Notes: generated by a model from the sequence alone, not told the origin. 64,000 bases of DNA from an uncultured Bacteroidia bacterium (GCA_902800965.1 CADCGK010000002.1:186001-250000); one strand, 5' to 3'. Shown: positions 52,227-61,604, numbered from the stretch's first letter. Made by a program: numbers and translations.

Positions 52227-52234
52227 CAAAAATA
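52227..52234 (-). promoter_or_regulatory. -7 box of mscS
   Basis: TATTTTTG on the minus strand, 21 bases before the ATG. The divergent exosortase-like gene has only an imperfect TAATATTG near 52250. Confidence 0.6.
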
Positions 52235-52262
52235 CAACAAAAAAAATTACTAATATTGCAGC

Positions 52263-52853
52263 ATGAAAAACTCTTGGAAAGACTTTCTGAAAGATCCAAA
52301 GAACCGGAGCACGGTGGATGTGGGATTGTTCATCATCCTTATTTTAAGCTTCCACTTCATTTACTTGGGCTGGCAGGCCGTGGAGTTTTGGCCCATAAAA
52401 AAAGCCATCGATCAGCTGAGCCTTTGGTCCGTGAACCTGTTGTTTGACCAATCTTGCTGGGTATTACAGCATGTTTTCGGCATTGACATCACAACGATAA
52501 CTGACCATCGACTAATTGCCGCCTTAAGCAAGGAAGGCTCTTTAGTCAATGTGGTCATCGCACCTGAATGTGCCAGCTTGAAACAATGGTTACATTGGCT
52601 GTTTTTGATGCTGATTTTCCCAGGCCCTTGGAAGCACAAAGCTTGGTACATCCCTGCTGGTTTGGTCATCATTGAGTGGACCAATGTGGTACGTATCTGC
52701 GGCATCCTGATGATGCAGATACAATGGCCCGGACCCAACACTTTTCATATTGCCCATGACTACATCTTCAAGGCATTCTTCTATTTCGTCATCTTCTTGA
52801 TGTGGGTGCTGTGGGTGGAGAAATTCAAAAATAAAAAAAACAACAATGAATAA
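52263..52853 (+). CDS. Exosortase/archaeosortase-family protein
   Basis: A 196-aa polytopic membrane protein with the three catalytic positions of the exosortase superfamily: Cys103 in APECASLKQW, Arg144 in NVVRICGIL and His162/His165 in FHIAHDYIFK, all at the ends of hydrophobic helices. Exosortases are transpeptidase-like enzymes that process C-terminally anchored secreted proteins. Bacteroidota have short single-domain forms (XrtF-like) of about this length. No target with a visible sorting tail is in the window. Its stop overlaps the ROK gene by eight bases. Confidence 0.75.
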   Translation: MKNSWKDFLKDPKNRSTVDVGLFIILILSFHFIYLGWQAVEFWPIKKAIDQLSLWSVNLLFDQSCWVLQHVFGIDITTITDHRLIAALSKEGSLVNVVIAPECASLKQWLHWLFLMLIFPGPWKHKAWYIPAGLVIIEWTNVVRICGILMMQIQWPGPNTFHIAHDYIFKAFFYFVIFLMWVLWVEKFKNKKNNNE

Positions 52854-53934
52854 CGACATCATTTTCATCCTCGACGCTGGCGGCACCGGATTCAAGTTCT
52901 CCGCCGTAAAAGACTATAAAGAGATCATTGATCCTTTCACCATCCCATCGGCTGCAGAGACCCTCGAAGAAGTCTTGCAGAAGCTCATCTATGGCTTCCA
53001 TGAGTGCGAGGCACGTTGCGGTTGCCAGCCCAGAGCCATCAGTTTCTGTTTCCCGGGTCCGGCTGACTATCCCAACGGCATCATAGGCGATTTGCCCAAC
53101 TTGCCTACTTTCAGAGGTGGCGTGGCACTGAAGCAGCTGCTTGAGAATGAGTTCAAGGTGCCAGTATACATCAACAACGACGGCGACCTCTTCGTTTACG
53201 GAGAGGCCCTCGGAGGACTACTTCCGCAGGTGAATGAGATGCTTGAGAGGCAGGGAAATCCGAAACGTTACAAGAATCTGTTCGGCGTCACTTTGGGCAC
53301 CGGCTTCGGTGGCGGCATCGTCATCGACAAGGTGTTGCTCAACGGCGACAACAGTGCCGGAGGTGAGATCTGGTGCTCACGCAACTGCCTCTACCCTGAC
53401 ACGATCGCCGAAGACAGCGTCAGCATCCGTGGCGTGCGCCGCGTCTATGCCCGTGAGTCAGGCATCGCTTTCGACGATGCTCCACAGCCTTACGACATCT
53501 TCAAGATCGCCCAAGGTGAACAAGAAGGCCATCAAGAAGCTGCCCTGAAAGCCTGGGGTGAACTCAGCACCGTCTTGGCCGATGTGATCGGCAACGGCCT
53601 CCGTTTCACTGACGGATTGGTGGTCATCGGTGGAGGGCTCTCAGGTGCCTGGCCCATTTTCTTGCCCATGCTCATCAAAAAACTGAACGAGCCTTATACC
53701 GACCTCAACGGCAACACCATTCCTCGTATGGAGACTGAAGCTTTCAATTTGGAAGATGTCAATGGCTGCCTTCGTTTTGCCGAGAAAAGCGGAAAGATGA
53801 TCACCGTTCCTTTCAGCGAGCAGCAGGTGTGGTATGATCCTACAAAACGCGTAGGCGTAGGCATCACCAAGCTCGGGACTTCTTCAGCCGTCGCTATCGG
53901 CGCCTACGCCTATGCGATGAATCAACTCGGTTGA
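52846..53934 (+). CDS. ROK-family sugar kinase
   Basis: A 362-aa ASKHA-fold protein with the phosphate-1 motif FILDAGGTGFKFSAV, the phosphate-2 motif LFGVTLGTGFGGGIVIDK and the adenosine motif DGLVVIGGGLSGAWPIFLP. The catalytic Asp sits in INNDGDLFVYGEAL. The usual ROK zinc motif (GHxxxxxxxxxxCxCGxxGC) is replaced by GGEIWCSRNCLYP, so it is an atypical member. Likely a glucokinase-like or N-acetyl sugar kinase. It overlaps the exosortase-like gene. Confidence 0.85.
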   Translation: MNNDIIFILDAGGTGFKFSAVKDYKEIIDPFTIPSAAETLEEVLQKLIYGFHECEARCGCQPRAISFCFPGPADYPNGIIGDLPNLPTFRGGVALKQLLENEFKVPVYINNDGDLFVYGEALGGLLPQVNEMLERQGNPKRYKNLFGVTLGTGFGGGIVIDKVLLNGDNSAGGEIWCSRNCLYPDTIAEDSVSIRGVRRVYARESGIAFDDAPQPYDIFKIAQGEQEGHQEAALKAWGELSTVLADVIGNGLRFTDGLVVIGGGLSGAWPIFLPMLIKKLNEPYTDLNGNTIPRMETEAFNLEDVNGCLRFAEKSGKMITVPFSEQQVWYDPTKRVGVGITKLGTSSAVAIGAYAYAMNQLG

Positions 53935-53935
53935 A

Positions 53936-54397
53936 CTATTTCACTTTCTTGAAGTGTAAGGCTACCGTCATATCGTCATCAAGTTCTTCAACCATTCCAG
54001 TACGTTCTAAGGTCAAGGCCTTTTCGGTCAGCTCCTTAATGATCATTGTTTCGTATTCCTCATTTCCTTCTTCATCGGTGACTTGTACGGTCAATTTATC
54101 ACCATCAATTGAATAAGGAAGACCTTCCTCAACATCAGCATCCATATTAACCATATACACCTTGCCATCATTCCGGAATTCAAGCACTATAGGTTCCGCA
54201 TCTTCCGCATCAGCACCCAAAAGCTCATAAAACTCTTCCATCGTAAGATCCATATTATAGCCACCTCCAGAAATAGAGATGGAACTAATTTCCCATTTAC
54301 CAATAATAAGCTTGTCTTTGCCTTTACTGCATGAGGTCAAAGCCGTCATGCCAATCACAAAAAGAACCATAGCCATGATTTTCATTGTCTTTTTCAT
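53936..54397 (-). CDS. Lipocalin-like lipoprotein
   Basis: A 153-aa lipoprotein with a lipobox ending in Cys (MTALTSC). The mature part has the GxW start of lipocalin-like domains (IIGKWEISSISISGG) and a repeated beta pattern (VYMVNMDADVEEG, KLTVQVTDEEGNEEY, ALTLERTGMVEELD). Ligand and role unknown; such small lipoproteins are frequent in Bacteroidales. The start at 54397 gives the signal peptide, and a TATCTTTG box lies at 54449-54456. Confidence 0.75.
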   Translation of the reverse strand: MKKTMKIMAMVLFVIGMTALTSCSKGKDKLIIGKWEISSISISGGGYNMDLTMEEFYELLGADAEDAEPIVLEFRNDGKVYMVNMDADVEEGLPYSIDGDKLTVQVTDEEGNEEYETMIIKELTEKALTLERTGMVEELDDDMTVALHFKKVK

Positions 54398-54448
54398 CTG
54401 ATTATCCCTGATACGTGTCGGGCGCAACCATTAATCGTTAAACGCATG

Positions 54449-54456
54449 CAAAGATA
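54449..54456 (-). promoter_or_regulatory. -7 box of the lipocalin-like gene
   Basis: TATCTTTG on the minus strand, 51 bases before the ATG. Confidence 0.55.
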
Positions 54457-54489
54457 ACGCTAATTATCATTTTTTATTGGAAAATGGTT

Positions 54490-54497
54490 TAACTTTG
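54490..54497 (+). promoter_or_regulatory. -7 box of the GH89 gene
   Basis: TAACTTTG followed by C, 18 bases before the ATG at 54516. Confidence 0.65.
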
Positions 54498-54515
54498 CCT
54501 TAAAATCATTGTTCC

Positions 54516-56765
54516 ATGAAAAGAATAATTCTTATCGCACTGATATGCTCTTTGCTCAGTGTTTCCTGCACGAAGAAAGAAACTGACCCCGAAGTCATCG
54601 CCATGCGCAGACTGGTCAACCGAGTGATTCCCGAATTCTCTGATCAGATTAAGCTCGAACGGCTAAACGACACCGTTGACCGTTATGAGTTTGAGACGGT
54701 AAAAGACAAGCTTGTCATCCGAGGCAACAATGCCAACAGCATGGCCGTGGGTTTGAACCGATACCTTAAATATTATTGCCATGCCGAGTTCCCGTGGTTC
54801 ATGGAAGAAGCCTTGGAGATGCCCGCCGAATTACCCCAAGTGCCAGCCAAAGTCAGCGAGAAAGCCCGTGTTCCCGAGCGTTTCTTCTTGAATTACTGCA
54901 CTTTCGGCTACACCATGCCCTGGTGGAGTTGGGAACAGTGGGAACATTTCATCGACTGGATGGCGATGAATGGCATCAACCTGCCTTTGGCCATCACTGG
55001 GCAGGAATCCGTCTGGTATGAGGTTTGGAGCGAGCTCGGACTCACCGACGAAGAGATCCGCAGCTACTTCACAGGTCCTGCCCACCTGCCTTGGCACCGC
55101 ATGCAGAACATCGACCGCTGGGGAGGTCCCTTGCCAATGTCATGGCTCGAAAACCAAAAGGCCCTGCAACAAAAGATCGTTGCCCGCGAGCGCGAGCTGA
55201 ATATGAAGCCCGTGCTTCCTGGCTTTGCCGGACATGTTCCGCCCTGCATCAAACGACTCTATCCCGATGCGCCTTTGGCTTCTCTAGGCGACTGGGCGGG
55301 CTTCGATAGCACCTGCTGGTGCAAGTTCCTCGACCCGCTTGATCCGCTCTATACCGAGATCCAGCAAAAGTTTATCGCCAAGCAGACCGAATTCTACGGT
55401 ACCGACCACATCTATGGCATGGACATCTTCAACGAGATGATCCCACCCAGCTGGGAACCCGATTATCTGGGACGTGTCAGCCGCCAGGTGTATGAATCAT
55501 TGGAAGCAGCCGACCCCGAAGGCCGTTGGCTGGAGATGACCTGGCTCTTCTGGAACGAACGCCAATATTGGGATGTCGACAACCGCATCGAAGCTTACAT
55601 CACTTCATTCCCCAAGGACCGTCACCTGCTCCTCGATTACTACTGCGAGCGTCAACCGATCTGGGAGCGCACCAACAGCTACTACGGTGTGCCTTACATC
55701 TGGTGCTATCTCGGCAACTTCGGAGGCAACTCCATGCTCGCCGGCAACCTCGACACTGTCAACGTCCGCATCGAACGCGCTTTCGAGAAAGGCGGCGACA
55801 ACTTCGTGGGCATCGGCTCCACCTTGGAAGGCTTCGACTGCAATCCCTTCATGTATGAATACGTATTCGAGAAAGCCTGGGACAGCCCACTGCACAAAGA
55901 CGTGGATGCTTGGGTGGCACGTCTCGCCGACCAACGTGGCGGCAAGGAAGAACCAAACATGAGAGAGGCTTGGAAGCTGCTGGCCGACAGTGTGTATAAC
56001 AAGGTCTCGTCACCAGGCCAGACCGTACGCATCAACCAACGGCCCACTATGGGCAACATCAACGAATACCGACAGTATTACGTGGCACCAACTTACAAAT
56101 ACAACAACCTCACGCTACTCAACGTACTAGATGAACTGTTGGCCGCCGACTGCGACACCCGCGCCCGCCATTTCGACGTGGTCAACATCACTCGTCAATT
56201 ACTGGGCAACTATTTCAGCGACCTTTATGCCGACTATGTAAAGGCTTATAAGGAAAAAGAATATGACAAGCTGCATCAGATTGAGGCCACCATGACCTCC
56301 ATCCTCGACGACACTGACAAAATTCTTGCCACCGAAAGTGCCTTTCTCGTGGGCAGATGGATCAAAGATGCCCGTGCCATCGGCACTACCGAGGAGGACA
56401 AGGACTACTTCGAGAGCAATGCCCGTAACATCATCACCACTTGGGGAGAGGAAGACGCTTTGCTCAACGAATACGCAAGCCGTGCCTGGGCTGGTCTCAC
56501 CGAGACCTACTACGCCTACCGCTGGAAGGAGTTCTTCAAGGATGTGGATGCCGCCATCAAGGCCAAGAAGCCATTCGACGAGAAAGCTTATCATGAACGC
56601 ATCTGCAAGTATGAAGGACAATGGTGGCGTGAACGCCTCGGCAGCTTCAGCGCCGAACCCCAAGGCGATGCCATTGCGCTAGCAAAAGAGATTGTGGAAA
56701 AGTACCGCCAGCAATTAGAGTATTACTATACTCCTAACTCCCAACTCCTCACTCCTCACTCCTAA
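54516..56765 (+). CDS. Alpha-N-acetylglucosaminidase (GH89) lipoprotein
   Basis: A 749-aa lipoprotein (lipobox Cys18 in LLSVSC) that removes terminal alpha-linked GlcNAc, for example from heparan sulfate or gastric mucin. The GH89 core includes YCTFGYTMPWWSWEQWEHFI and DWMAMNGINLPLAITGQE. The acid/base Glu lies in DIFNEMIPP (Glu307) and the second catalytic Glu in STLEGFDCNP (Glu438). The last 11 residues (TPNSQLLTPHS) and the stop codon come from a 7-nt tandem repeat. No polysaccharide-utilisation genes surround it. Confidence 0.92.
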   Translation: MKRIILIALICSLLSVSCTKKETDPEVIAMRRLVNRVIPEFSDQIKLERLNDTVDRYEFETVKDKLVIRGNNANSMAVGLNRYLKYYCHAEFPWFMEEALEMPAELPQVPAKVSEKARVPERFFLNYCTFGYTMPWWSWEQWEHFIDWMAMNGINLPLAITGQESVWYEVWSELGLTDEEIRSYFTGPAHLPWHRMQNIDRWGGPLPMSWLENQKALQQKIVARERELNMKPVLPGFAGHVPPCIKRLYPDAPLASLGDWAGFDSTCWCKFLDPLDPLYTEIQQKFIAKQTEFYGTDHIYGMDIFNEMIPPSWEPDYLGRVSRQVYESLEAADPEGRWLEMTWLFWNERQYWDVDNRIEAYITSFPKDRHLLLDYYCERQPIWERTNSYYGVPYIWCYLGNFGGNSMLAGNLDTVNVRIERAFEKGGDNFVGIGSTLEGFDCNPFMYEYVFEKAWDSPLHKDVDAWVARLADQRGGKEEPNMREAWKLLADSVYNKVSSPGQTVRINQRPTMGNINEYRQYYVAPTYKYNNLTLLNVLDELLAADCDTRARHFDVVNITRQLLGNYFSDLYADYVKAYKEKEYDKLHQIEATMTSILDDTDKILATESAFLVGRWIKDARAIGTTEEDKDYFESNARNIITTWGEEDALLNEYASRAWAGLTETYYAYRWKEFFKDVDAAIKAKKPFDEKAYHERICKYEGQWWRERLGSFSAEPQGDAIALAKEIVEKYRQQLEYYYTPNSQLLTPHS
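56730..56764. repeat. Heptanucleotide repeat spanning the GH89 and MATE 3' ends
   Basis: Units ACTCCTA, ACTCCCA, ACTCCTC, ACTCCTC, ACTCCTA. It encodes the GH89 C-terminus, contributes the T and first A of its TAA, and supplies the MATE stop on the other strand (56749-56751) after FRSEE. Confidence 0.85.
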
Positions 56766-58116
56766 AAACTTTCCTCTGCGTCAGCATCAAAACGAAGGCC
56801 AATGCTGCGCCTAGCACATCGGAGATCGTCATGGAGGCCCACACACCAGTCAAGCCCATCTTGCCCATATCCTCAAACAAAGGCGGGATGATGTAGATCA
56901 TGGGAAGAAGGAAGAGCACTTGACGTGAGAGACTCGTCACAATGGCGATCCAAGGTTTGTCAATGCTCTGGAAGAAGTTGGAGTTGGTGATCGTGAAACC
57001 TACCAAGGCGAACATCACCAAGATGAAACGCATGGCGGGAACAGCAATGTCGATCAGCTCCTGTTCCTTGGTAAAAGCACGCAGCAAAATCTGAGGTATG
57101 GCCAAGGCCAACACTGCCGCCACCATACCGATGATGACATTCACTTTCATCGTCAAAGCGTAAACGGCCTTCAAACGATGCGGATGACCAGCTCCGTAAT
57201 TATAGCCTGCAATAGGTTGCATGCCCATGCATACGCCAAGGATCAGCATGACTGCCAAACTGGCGAAGGTGTTGATGATGCCGTAGGCACCCACCGCCAA
57301 GTCACCGCCGTAATGAATCAACTGACGGTTGAGCAAGGCCACCACACCCGATGCAGCCACATTCATCAGGAAAGGACTCATGCCGATAAGCAGGATATTA
57401 CGAAAGATGTAACCCTTGGGCCTCCAAGCATGACGACGAAACCGGATGAAAGACTTCGGCTGGATGAAATGCAGCACCGCCACAATGGCAGAGCAAGTCA
57501 TGGAGATGGTAGTGGCCCAAGCGGCACCAGCGATACCCCAATCCAAGCCATAGATGAACAAGGCGTCAAGGATGATGTTCAGGATGGCACCACCGGCCAA
57601 GATCCACATTGATTTGGTGGGATATCCAGAGGCACGGATCAGGCCCGTAAGGTTGAACGTCACCGTTGTCATGAACATGCCAGGAAGCACGATGTCCATG
57701 TATTCACGGGCATATCCGATGGTTTCTTCAGAGGCACCGAACATCGTCAGGATCCGGTCCATGAACACATAACCGCCAGTGACAAAGAGGATGCCCAAGA
57801 GGAAGGTAAGGATCATGCTATTGCCCAGGATCTTCTCCGCCCAGTTGACATCTTTCTTTCCCAACACGATGGACATTCGCGCCGAAGAGCCGACACCAAC
57901 CAAAGAACCGAAAGCATGGACGATGTTCATGATCGGCATCGTGATGGCCAATCCGGCAATCGCCAACGCCCCGACACACTGTCCCAGGAACACACGGTCG
58001 CAGATATTATACACCGAAGCGATGATCTGGCTAACGATCGAAGGCATGGCATACGCCCACAATAGCTTCTTTATATCTTTGGTTTCCAGTTCTTTAGTTC
58101 TATCCAGCTGTTCCAT
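56749..58116 (-). CDS. MATE-family multidrug efflux protein
   Basis: A 455-aa inner-membrane antiporter with about 12 transmembrane helices in two MatE domains. Typical segments are LLWAYAMPSIVSQIIASVYN at the N-terminus, VLPGMFMTTVTFNLTGLIRA, and GMQPIAGYNYGAGHPHRLKA in the second half. It exports cationic compounds using Na+ or H+ gradients. The 3' end overlaps the GH89 gene by 17 bases within the heptanucleotide repeat. A TAATTTTG box lies 26 bases before the start. Confidence 0.92.
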   Translation of the reverse strand: MEQLDRTKELETKDIKKLLWAYAMPSIVSQIIASVYNICDRVFLGQCVGALAIAGLAITMPIMNIVHAFGSLVGVGSSARMSIVLGKKDVNWAEKILGNSMILTFLLGILFVTGGYVFMDRILTMFGASEETIGYAREYMDIVLPGMFMTTVTFNLTGLIRASGYPTKSMWILAGGAILNIILDALFIYGLDWGIAGAAWATTISMTCSAIVAVLHFIQPKSFIRFRRHAWRPKGYIFRNILLIGMSPFLMNVAASGVVALLNRQLIHYGGDLAVGAYGIINTFASLAVMLILGVCMGMQPIAGYNYGAGHPHRLKAVYALTMKVNVIIGMVAAVLALAIPQILLRAFTKEQELIDIAVPAMRFILVMFALVGFTITNSNFFQSIDKPWIAIVTSLSRQVLFLLPMIYIIPPLFEDMGKMGLTGVWASMTISDVLGAALAFVLMLTQRKVFRSEE

Positions 58117-58141
58117 TCGCTACTTCTGAATTTTGAAACGG

Positions 58142-58149
58142 CAAAATTA
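58142..58149 (-). promoter_or_regulatory. -7 box of the MATE gene
   Basis: TAATTTTG on the minus strand, 26 bases before the ATG. Confidence 0.6.
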
Positions 58150-58161
58150 GAGTTTTTTTGT

Positions 58162-58169
58162 TAATTTTG
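58162..58169 (+). promoter_or_regulatory. -7 box of the LysM-SGNH-MBOAT operon
   Basis: TAATTTTG followed by C, 35 bases before the ATG at 58205. Divergent from the MATE promoter. Confidence 0.65.
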
Positions 58170-58204
58170 CGCCCTAATTCCATTGAACCTGAAAAGGATT
58201 TCGC

Positions 58205-58846
58205 ATGAAACCACGCATACAACTGTTGACCCTTCTGCTTCTGTCATGTCTTCTGACCCACGGAAGCACCACCGTCAACACAGATACCATCCCAATGCCC
58301 TCCAAGATGATGGAGTTGCCTTCCGTGGTGAAAAACTACGGCGACCGTGCTGGAACATGGGGGCTGCCAACCTTGATAGCACTGCGCTATGGCTTGACCG
58401 TAAATGACACTTTAGACGAACGTCTGGATGATGACGCCGCGGCCAAAGCCGCTACCCGATATCTTTATGACCTCTATGCGGAATTCGGCGATTGGGACCA
58501 GTGCTTTTTCGCCTATCTGTACAGCCCTGCCTACGTCAGAAACCTTCAGGCAAGGCATCTCGACACCATCATCAGTAACTTCGACATACAGCGTTATCGC
58601 GACAGCTTCAGGGGAAAGCCCTATATCCCCTCTACGGTCAAAAAGACTGTGGTCGCCAAGCCCAAACCGCCCAAGGCCAAAGAAAAAGCCAAGGAGCCCA
58701 AGTACATCACCTACGTCGTTCAAAAGGGCGACACGTTGAGCAAGATCGCCAAGAAATACCGTGTCACCGTGAAGGACATCATGAAGTGGAACAACCTGAA
58801 GAACGACCGTATTCGTGACAAACAAAAACTGAAGATCCGTCAATGA
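58205..58846 (+). CDS. Degenerate transglycosylase-like protein with LysM domain
   Basis: A 213-aa exported protein: signal peptide (residues 1-22), a segment resembling the second half of an MltD-type lytic transglycosylase (GTWGLPTLIALRYGLTVNDT, then DERLDDDAAAKAATRYLYDL and FGDWDQCFFAYLYSP), a Lys/Pro-rich linker (KPKPPKAKEKAKEPK) and a C-terminal LysM (YVVQKGDTLSKIAKKYRVTV). The first half of the SLT domain, where the catalytic Glu lies, is absent, so catalysis is unlikely. It may bind peptidoglycan and recruit its operon partners. It overlaps the next gene by ATGA. Confidence 0.8.
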   Translation: MKPRIQLLTLLLLSCLLTHGSTTVNTDTIPMPSKMMELPSVVKNYGDRAGTWGLPTLIALRYGLTVNDTLDERLDDDAAAKAATRYLYDLYAEFGDWDQCFFAYLYSPAYVRNLQARHLDTIISNFDIQRYRDSFRGKPYIPSTVKKTVVAKPKPPKAKEKAKEPKYITYVVQKGDTLSKIAKKYRVTVKDIMKWNNLKNDRIRDKQKLKIRQ

Positions 58847-60360
58847 AAGCGCATCATACCTTATTTTTCATCCTATCAATATTCATCCTCTTGGGTTTGG
58901 GTTGGTACCTGTTCCCTTCCGAAGGAGTGAAGGTCGGTGATCTAGCGCTGAGATTCCCTTCCTACGAGGAAGACAAGATGGGAACCCCTGAAGAGATCAA
59001 CGTGGACTCCGTCCTCAACGATGTCAGCAAGAGTCTGGAGATGCGTGTTTCCGAGAACCTTCTCGACAGTCTCGAATACTATCGCGATTATCTGACCATC
59101 AACCCCAACAGGATTTACCTTCCGGATGACGATTACACATATTTCGACGACCTGTTCCGCCTTTTTGATGCAGCCAAAAAAGATGACACCATCTATCGCA
59201 TCATGCACTATGGCGATTCACAGATCGAAATGGACCGCATCTCCTCCGTGCTCCGCCAGCGTCTCCAGGAGATCTTCGGCGGTTCCGGACCCAACATGAT
59301 TCCTGCCATCCAGCGTGTCTCGACCATCTCCGTTACCCAAAGCTATTCTGGTAATCTCACTAGATATGCCATCATCGCCGATTCCACCAGTCGTCGCGCC
59401 TCGCATGGCCGTTATGGAGTGCTGACCCAGTTCTCGCAGACCAGCGGGCAGTCCAACATCAGCTTCAGCAAGACCAAGAACTCACGCGCTTTCGATAATG
59501 CCAAAGAGTTTTCCCGCATCTCCCTGCTGATCGGCAACAACAGCGAAGGTTTCAAAGCCTCGTTGAAAGCCGACACCATCAAAGGTGAAACAAAGGTGTG
59601 TTCCGCCAATGCCGGCGTGTCGTTGCTCACTTGGGATCTACCCGTCGATGTCAGCCGCGGCACCATCACCACGACCGGCAATGCCGAGATCTACGGTGTT
59701 TTGCTTGACGGCAAAGAAGGCATCGCATTGGACAACTGTCCTTTGAGAGGTTGTTCGGGAACTATCTTTACGAGAATCAACAAAAAGGTGATGGAAGAGT
59801 CGTTCAAGCTGCTGAACACCAAATTGATCATCCTGCAGTTTGGTGGCAACCGGATGCCAAGCATTTACAACAGCAAGGCCATCAGCAGCTACATGAAAGA
59901 GCTCGACAAGCAGATCAACTACTTCAGGGAAGTCGCACCGCAAGCCACCTTGCTGTTCATCGGCCCAGCCGACATGGGCAAGAGCTACAACGGCAAGATA
60001 GGCACTTGGAAGGGTCTTCCTGAGCTCAACGACTCCATCAGGGCCATGGCTTTACGCAATGAAGTGGCCTATTGGGACATGTTCCACGTGATGGGTGGAG
60101 AAAACTCCATGGCACAATACGTCAAGCACGACCCGCCTCTGGGCAGCCCCGACCATATCCACTTCACCTTCCGCGGCGCGCAGGAGATTGGCAACAACCT
60201 GGCGAAATCACTGGTCATCTACTACGATTTCTACAAGCTTCGCCAAAGGCTTCCCAACGAGTCTTTCGATGAATTCATGCACAAAGACCGTGCGTTGATT
60301 GAACAAGAGAAAGAGGCCAGGAAAAACAAGTTCAAACCAACCAACTATTATTACAAATGA
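58843..60360 (+). CDS. SGNH-hydrolase-like exported protein, first
   Basis: A 505-aa protein with an N-terminal signal anchor (LFFILSIFILLGLGWYLF). An SGNH-like domain starts near residue 118: block I as IMHYGDSQIEMDRISS (GDS), block III as LIILQFGGNRMPS (GxN), and a C-terminal block V as GSPDHIHFTFRGAQEIGN (DxxH). These give the Ser, Asn, Asp and His expected of an esterase/acyltransferase fold. It sits between LysM and a second SGNH protein, overlapping both by ATGA. AlgJ/AlgX- or PatB-like acetyl transfer is the likely role. Confidence 0.82.
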   Translation: MKAHHTLFFILSIFILLGLGWYLFPSEGVKVGDLALRFPSYEEDKMGTPEEINVDSVLNDVSKSLEMRVSENLLDSLEYYRDYLTINPNRIYLPDDDYTYFDDLFRLFDAAKKDDTIYRIMHYGDSQIEMDRISSVLRQRLQEIFGGSGPNMIPAIQRVSTISVTQSYSGNLTRYAIIADSTSRRASHGRYGVLTQFSQTSGQSNISFSKTKNSRAFDNAKEFSRISLLIGNNSEGFKASLKADTIKGETKVCSANAGVSLLTWDLPVDVSRGTITTTGNAEIYGVLLDGKEGIALDNCPLRGCSGTIFTRINKKVMEESFKLLNTKLIILQFGGNRMPSIYNSKAISSYMKELDKQINYFREVAPQATLLFIGPADMGKSYNGKIGTWKGLPELNDSIRAMALRNEVAYWDMFHVMGGENSMAQYVKHDPPLGSPDHIHFTFRGAQEIGNNLAKSLVIYYDFYKLRQRLPNESFDEFMHKDRALIEQEKEARKNKFKPTNYYYK

Positions 60361-61604
60361 AACGTCTGATCCTCATCATATTATTGTCATTCAGTGTGAC
60401 TGTGGGCTTGTTCGCTCAAGGTCCCATGAGGGTTTCGGTTCCCGATTATCCCTTCACCAATTTCGATCGGAACCAGCTCATCTATCCAGGTGACAGCATT
60501 AACATGGAGCACTTCTTCGACAAGCTGGACGATGTGCTGTTCACTGGAAAGAGCCATGTCAGCATCATGCACATCGGAGGATCGCATGTTCAAGCTGGTG
60601 TCTTTTCACAGGAGATGCGCGACAACCTACTCAACCTCCTTCCTGGCATCACTGCAGGACGTGGTCTCGTCTTCCCTTACATGAGCACCAACACCCCTGC
60701 CAGTTACTATGTCTTCAGCGAAGGCGACTGGAGTTATAACCGTAATGCGATCCCCTTCGACACCCGACTTGGACTGGCTGGCGCTTCCGTCACCACCTCC
60801 GACCCCGATGCCAGCTTCTGCATCGTCACACGCGCCAAAAGACCGAGGGACATCACGCCTGTATTTGACTTCAACCTTGTGAAGATCCTAGGTTACGGTG
60901 ATAATGAAAACATCGTCCCTGTAGTGCATTACAATGACATGGTCCTTCAGGGCACCTATAGCGAGGAAGAAGGTTCCTACACCTTCCAGCTTCCCGACTT
61001 CACCGATTCGCTGTATGTCGATTTCAACAAGGTCCCTGGCACCTTCACGGTGACGGGCGTCTATCTCGACAATGGCATGCCGGGCATCACCTACCACGGC
61101 ATCGGCGTGAACGGTGCTAGGGTGGATTCCTACCTCAAATGTCTGGATCTGGAACGCGACATGCGTCTGGTGAACCCCGACCTCGTCATCTTTGGCATCG
61201 GTATCAACGACGCTGCCGCCGACACCTTCACCAAAGAAAAGTTCATCCGCGACTACGACGCCTTGATTGAAGTGATCCATAAAGTCAACCCCAACTGCGC
61301 CCTGATCTTTGTGACCAACAACGACAGCTACAAGAAAGTCAGCCGCAGGAGATACGAAGTCAACCCCAATGGTCTCATCGCCGAAGAGGCTTTCATGGAG
61401 CTAGGCAGAAAACATGATGGCGCCGTTTGGGACTTCTTCGACCTCATGGGGGGACTGAGATCCATGCAGCAATGGCAAAACGAAGGCATTGCCCAAGCCG
61501 ACAAAGTGCATTTCACCAACGCTGGCTATTGCCTGATCGGAGATCTCCTTTTTAATGCATTGATGGACAGATATATGGAGCATCTGAAGAACAAAAACAG
61601 ATGA
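60357..61604 (+). CDS. SGNH-hydrolase-like exported protein, second
   Basis: A 415-aa paralogue of the preceding protein with a cleavable signal peptide (MKRLILIILLSFSVTVGLFA). SGNH features: IMHIGGSHVQAGVFSQ (block I with Gly-Ser in place of Asp-Ser), GIGINDAAADTF (GxND, block III) and ADKVHFTNAGYCLIGDLLF (block V, DxxH). Replacing Asp by Gly in block I still leaves the Ser nucleophile. It overlaps the MBOAT gene by ATGA. Two SGNH proteins for one MBOAT suggest stepwise acetyl transfer or two acceptors. Confidence 0.82.
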   Translation: MKRLILIILLSFSVTVGLFAQGPMRVSVPDYPFTNFDRNQLIYPGDSINMEHFFDKLDDVLFTGKSHVSIMHIGGSHVQAGVFSQEMRDNLLNLLPGITAGRGLVFPYMSTNTPASYYVFSEGDWSYNRNAIPFDTRLGLAGASVTTSDPDASFCIVTRAKRPRDITPVFDFNLVKILGYGDNENIVPVVHYNDMVLQGTYSEEEGSYTFQLPDFTDSLYVDFNKVPGTFTVTGVYLDNGMPGITYHGIGVNGARVDSYLKCLDLERDMRLVNPDLVIFGIGINDAAADTFTKEKFIRDYDALIEVIHKVNPNCALIFVTNNDSYKKVSRRRYEVNPNGLIAEEAFMELGRKHDGAVWDFFDLMGGLRSMQQWQNEGIAQADKVHFTNAGYCLIGDLLFNALMDRYMEHLKNKNR

